Positions 30,998 to 31,147 of a stretch of 31,147 nucleotides of DNA are shown one piece after another. The stretch comes from an uncultured Collinsella sp. (GTDB taxonomy: Bacteria > Actinomycetota > Coriobacteriia > Coriobacteriales > Coriobacteriaceae), in contig CABUDJ010000018.1 in assembly GCA_902490325.1 (NCBI GenBank), positions 1 to 31,147 on the forward strand, given 5' to 3'. Positions within the stretch are counted from its first letter, which is position 1. Each line of letters opens with the position of its first letter. Position numbers and translations under genes: made by a program. The notes beneath the pieces were generated by a model. The model searched no databases. It worked only from the letters and a program-made list of their open reading frames with translations, and was not told the DNA's origin.

Positions 30998-31147
30998 TGT
31001 GGACAGTTCCGGGAGGGGCGCAGGAGACGGGAGGGCCGTATATGAGGGACCCCAGGCACCCGAGGCATTTCACCGACGAGTTCAAGAGGCAGATAGTCGA
31101 CCTCTACAACGCCGGCAAGCCCAAGCGCGAGATCATGGACGAGTACG
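30995..31147 (+). mobile_element. IS3-family insertion sequence, left end
   Basis: The element appears to start at TGATGTGGACAGTTCCGGG (30995) or at TGTGGACAG (30998); IS3 elements usually begin with TG. It carries the start of a transposase gene at 31042 and continues past the right edge, so the right terminal repeat and target duplication cannot be seen. It splits the ABC permease gene. Confidence 0.7.
31042..31147 (+). CDS. IS3-family transposase OrfA, N-terminal part (partial)
   Basis: ATG 31042 has GGGAGGG 6-7 bases upstream and reads 35 residues to the right edge. The segment RHFTDEFKRQIVDLYNAGK followed by PKREIMDEY is typical of the helix-turn-helix OrfA (HTH_Tnp_1) that binds the ends of IS3-type elements. 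OrfB with the DDE core would lie beyond the window. Confidence 0.82.
   Translation, partial: MRDPRHPRHFTDEFKRQIVDLYNAGKPKREIMDEY

Overview
The window reads as a chromosomal segment of a high-GC Coriobacteriia bacterium, most like Collinsella. This is inferred from gene content and codon use; no search was run. Some gene pairings are typical of Actinomycetota: lexA divergent from a LysM gene followed by nrdR, and a GarA/OdhI-like FHA gene followed by an FtsR-like MerR gene. The left two thirds instead follow a Bacillota-style order: RNase J, FtsK, RodZ-like, PgsA, CinA, RecA, RNase Y, SpoVS, MiaB. DegV and DUF1836 genes, common in Bacillota, are also present. Genes are packed tightly, many with 1-nt TAATG or TGATG overlaps.

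Layout. 1-183: start of an IS30-like transposase leaving the left edge, and a perfect 38-bp palindrome. 394-9446 (+): rnj, ftsK, a RodZ-like membrane HTH protein, yajQ, rimO, pgsA and cinA, closed by a terminator. 9645-11556 (+): recA with a LexA box inside its promoter, then recX. 11619-18490 (+): rny with its own promoter, a GHKL ATPase gene of unknown role, spoVS, miaB, miaA and hflX. 18475-19823 (-): a DUF1624-type membrane protein and lexA. 19869-21379 (+): a LysM membrane protein, nrdR and dut, fired from a divergent control region with three LexA boxes. 21380-21830: non-coding, with two 98-nt hairpins of one repeat family, a truncated third copy and a strong terminator. 21833-24955: a UgtP/MGDG-type glycosyltransferase (-), trxB (+) and a DUF1836 regulator (+). 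25029-29879 (-): DegV, NlpC/P60 hydrolase, apt, FtsR-like MerR, FHA protein and a second PgsA-family enzyme. 30222-31147 (+): a GC-rich, decaying ABC-transporter operon cut by an IS3-family element at the right edge.

How it fits together. The core is information processing: RNA decay (RNase J, RNase Y), tRNA and ribosome modification (MiaB, MiaA, RimO), ribosome rescue (HflX), chromosome segregation (FtsK) and recombination with the SOS response (RecA, RecX, LexA, LysM protein). NrdR and Dut next to the SOS locus manage dNTP supply and dUTP removal. The right part concerns envelope and division (PgsA, NlpC/P60, FtsR-like) and the FHA metabolic switch. Both ends carry mobile-element sequence. 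The least explained items are the covarying hairpin pair, the rny-GHKL-spoVS cassette, the lexA-coupled membrane protein and the hairpin over the nrdR start.
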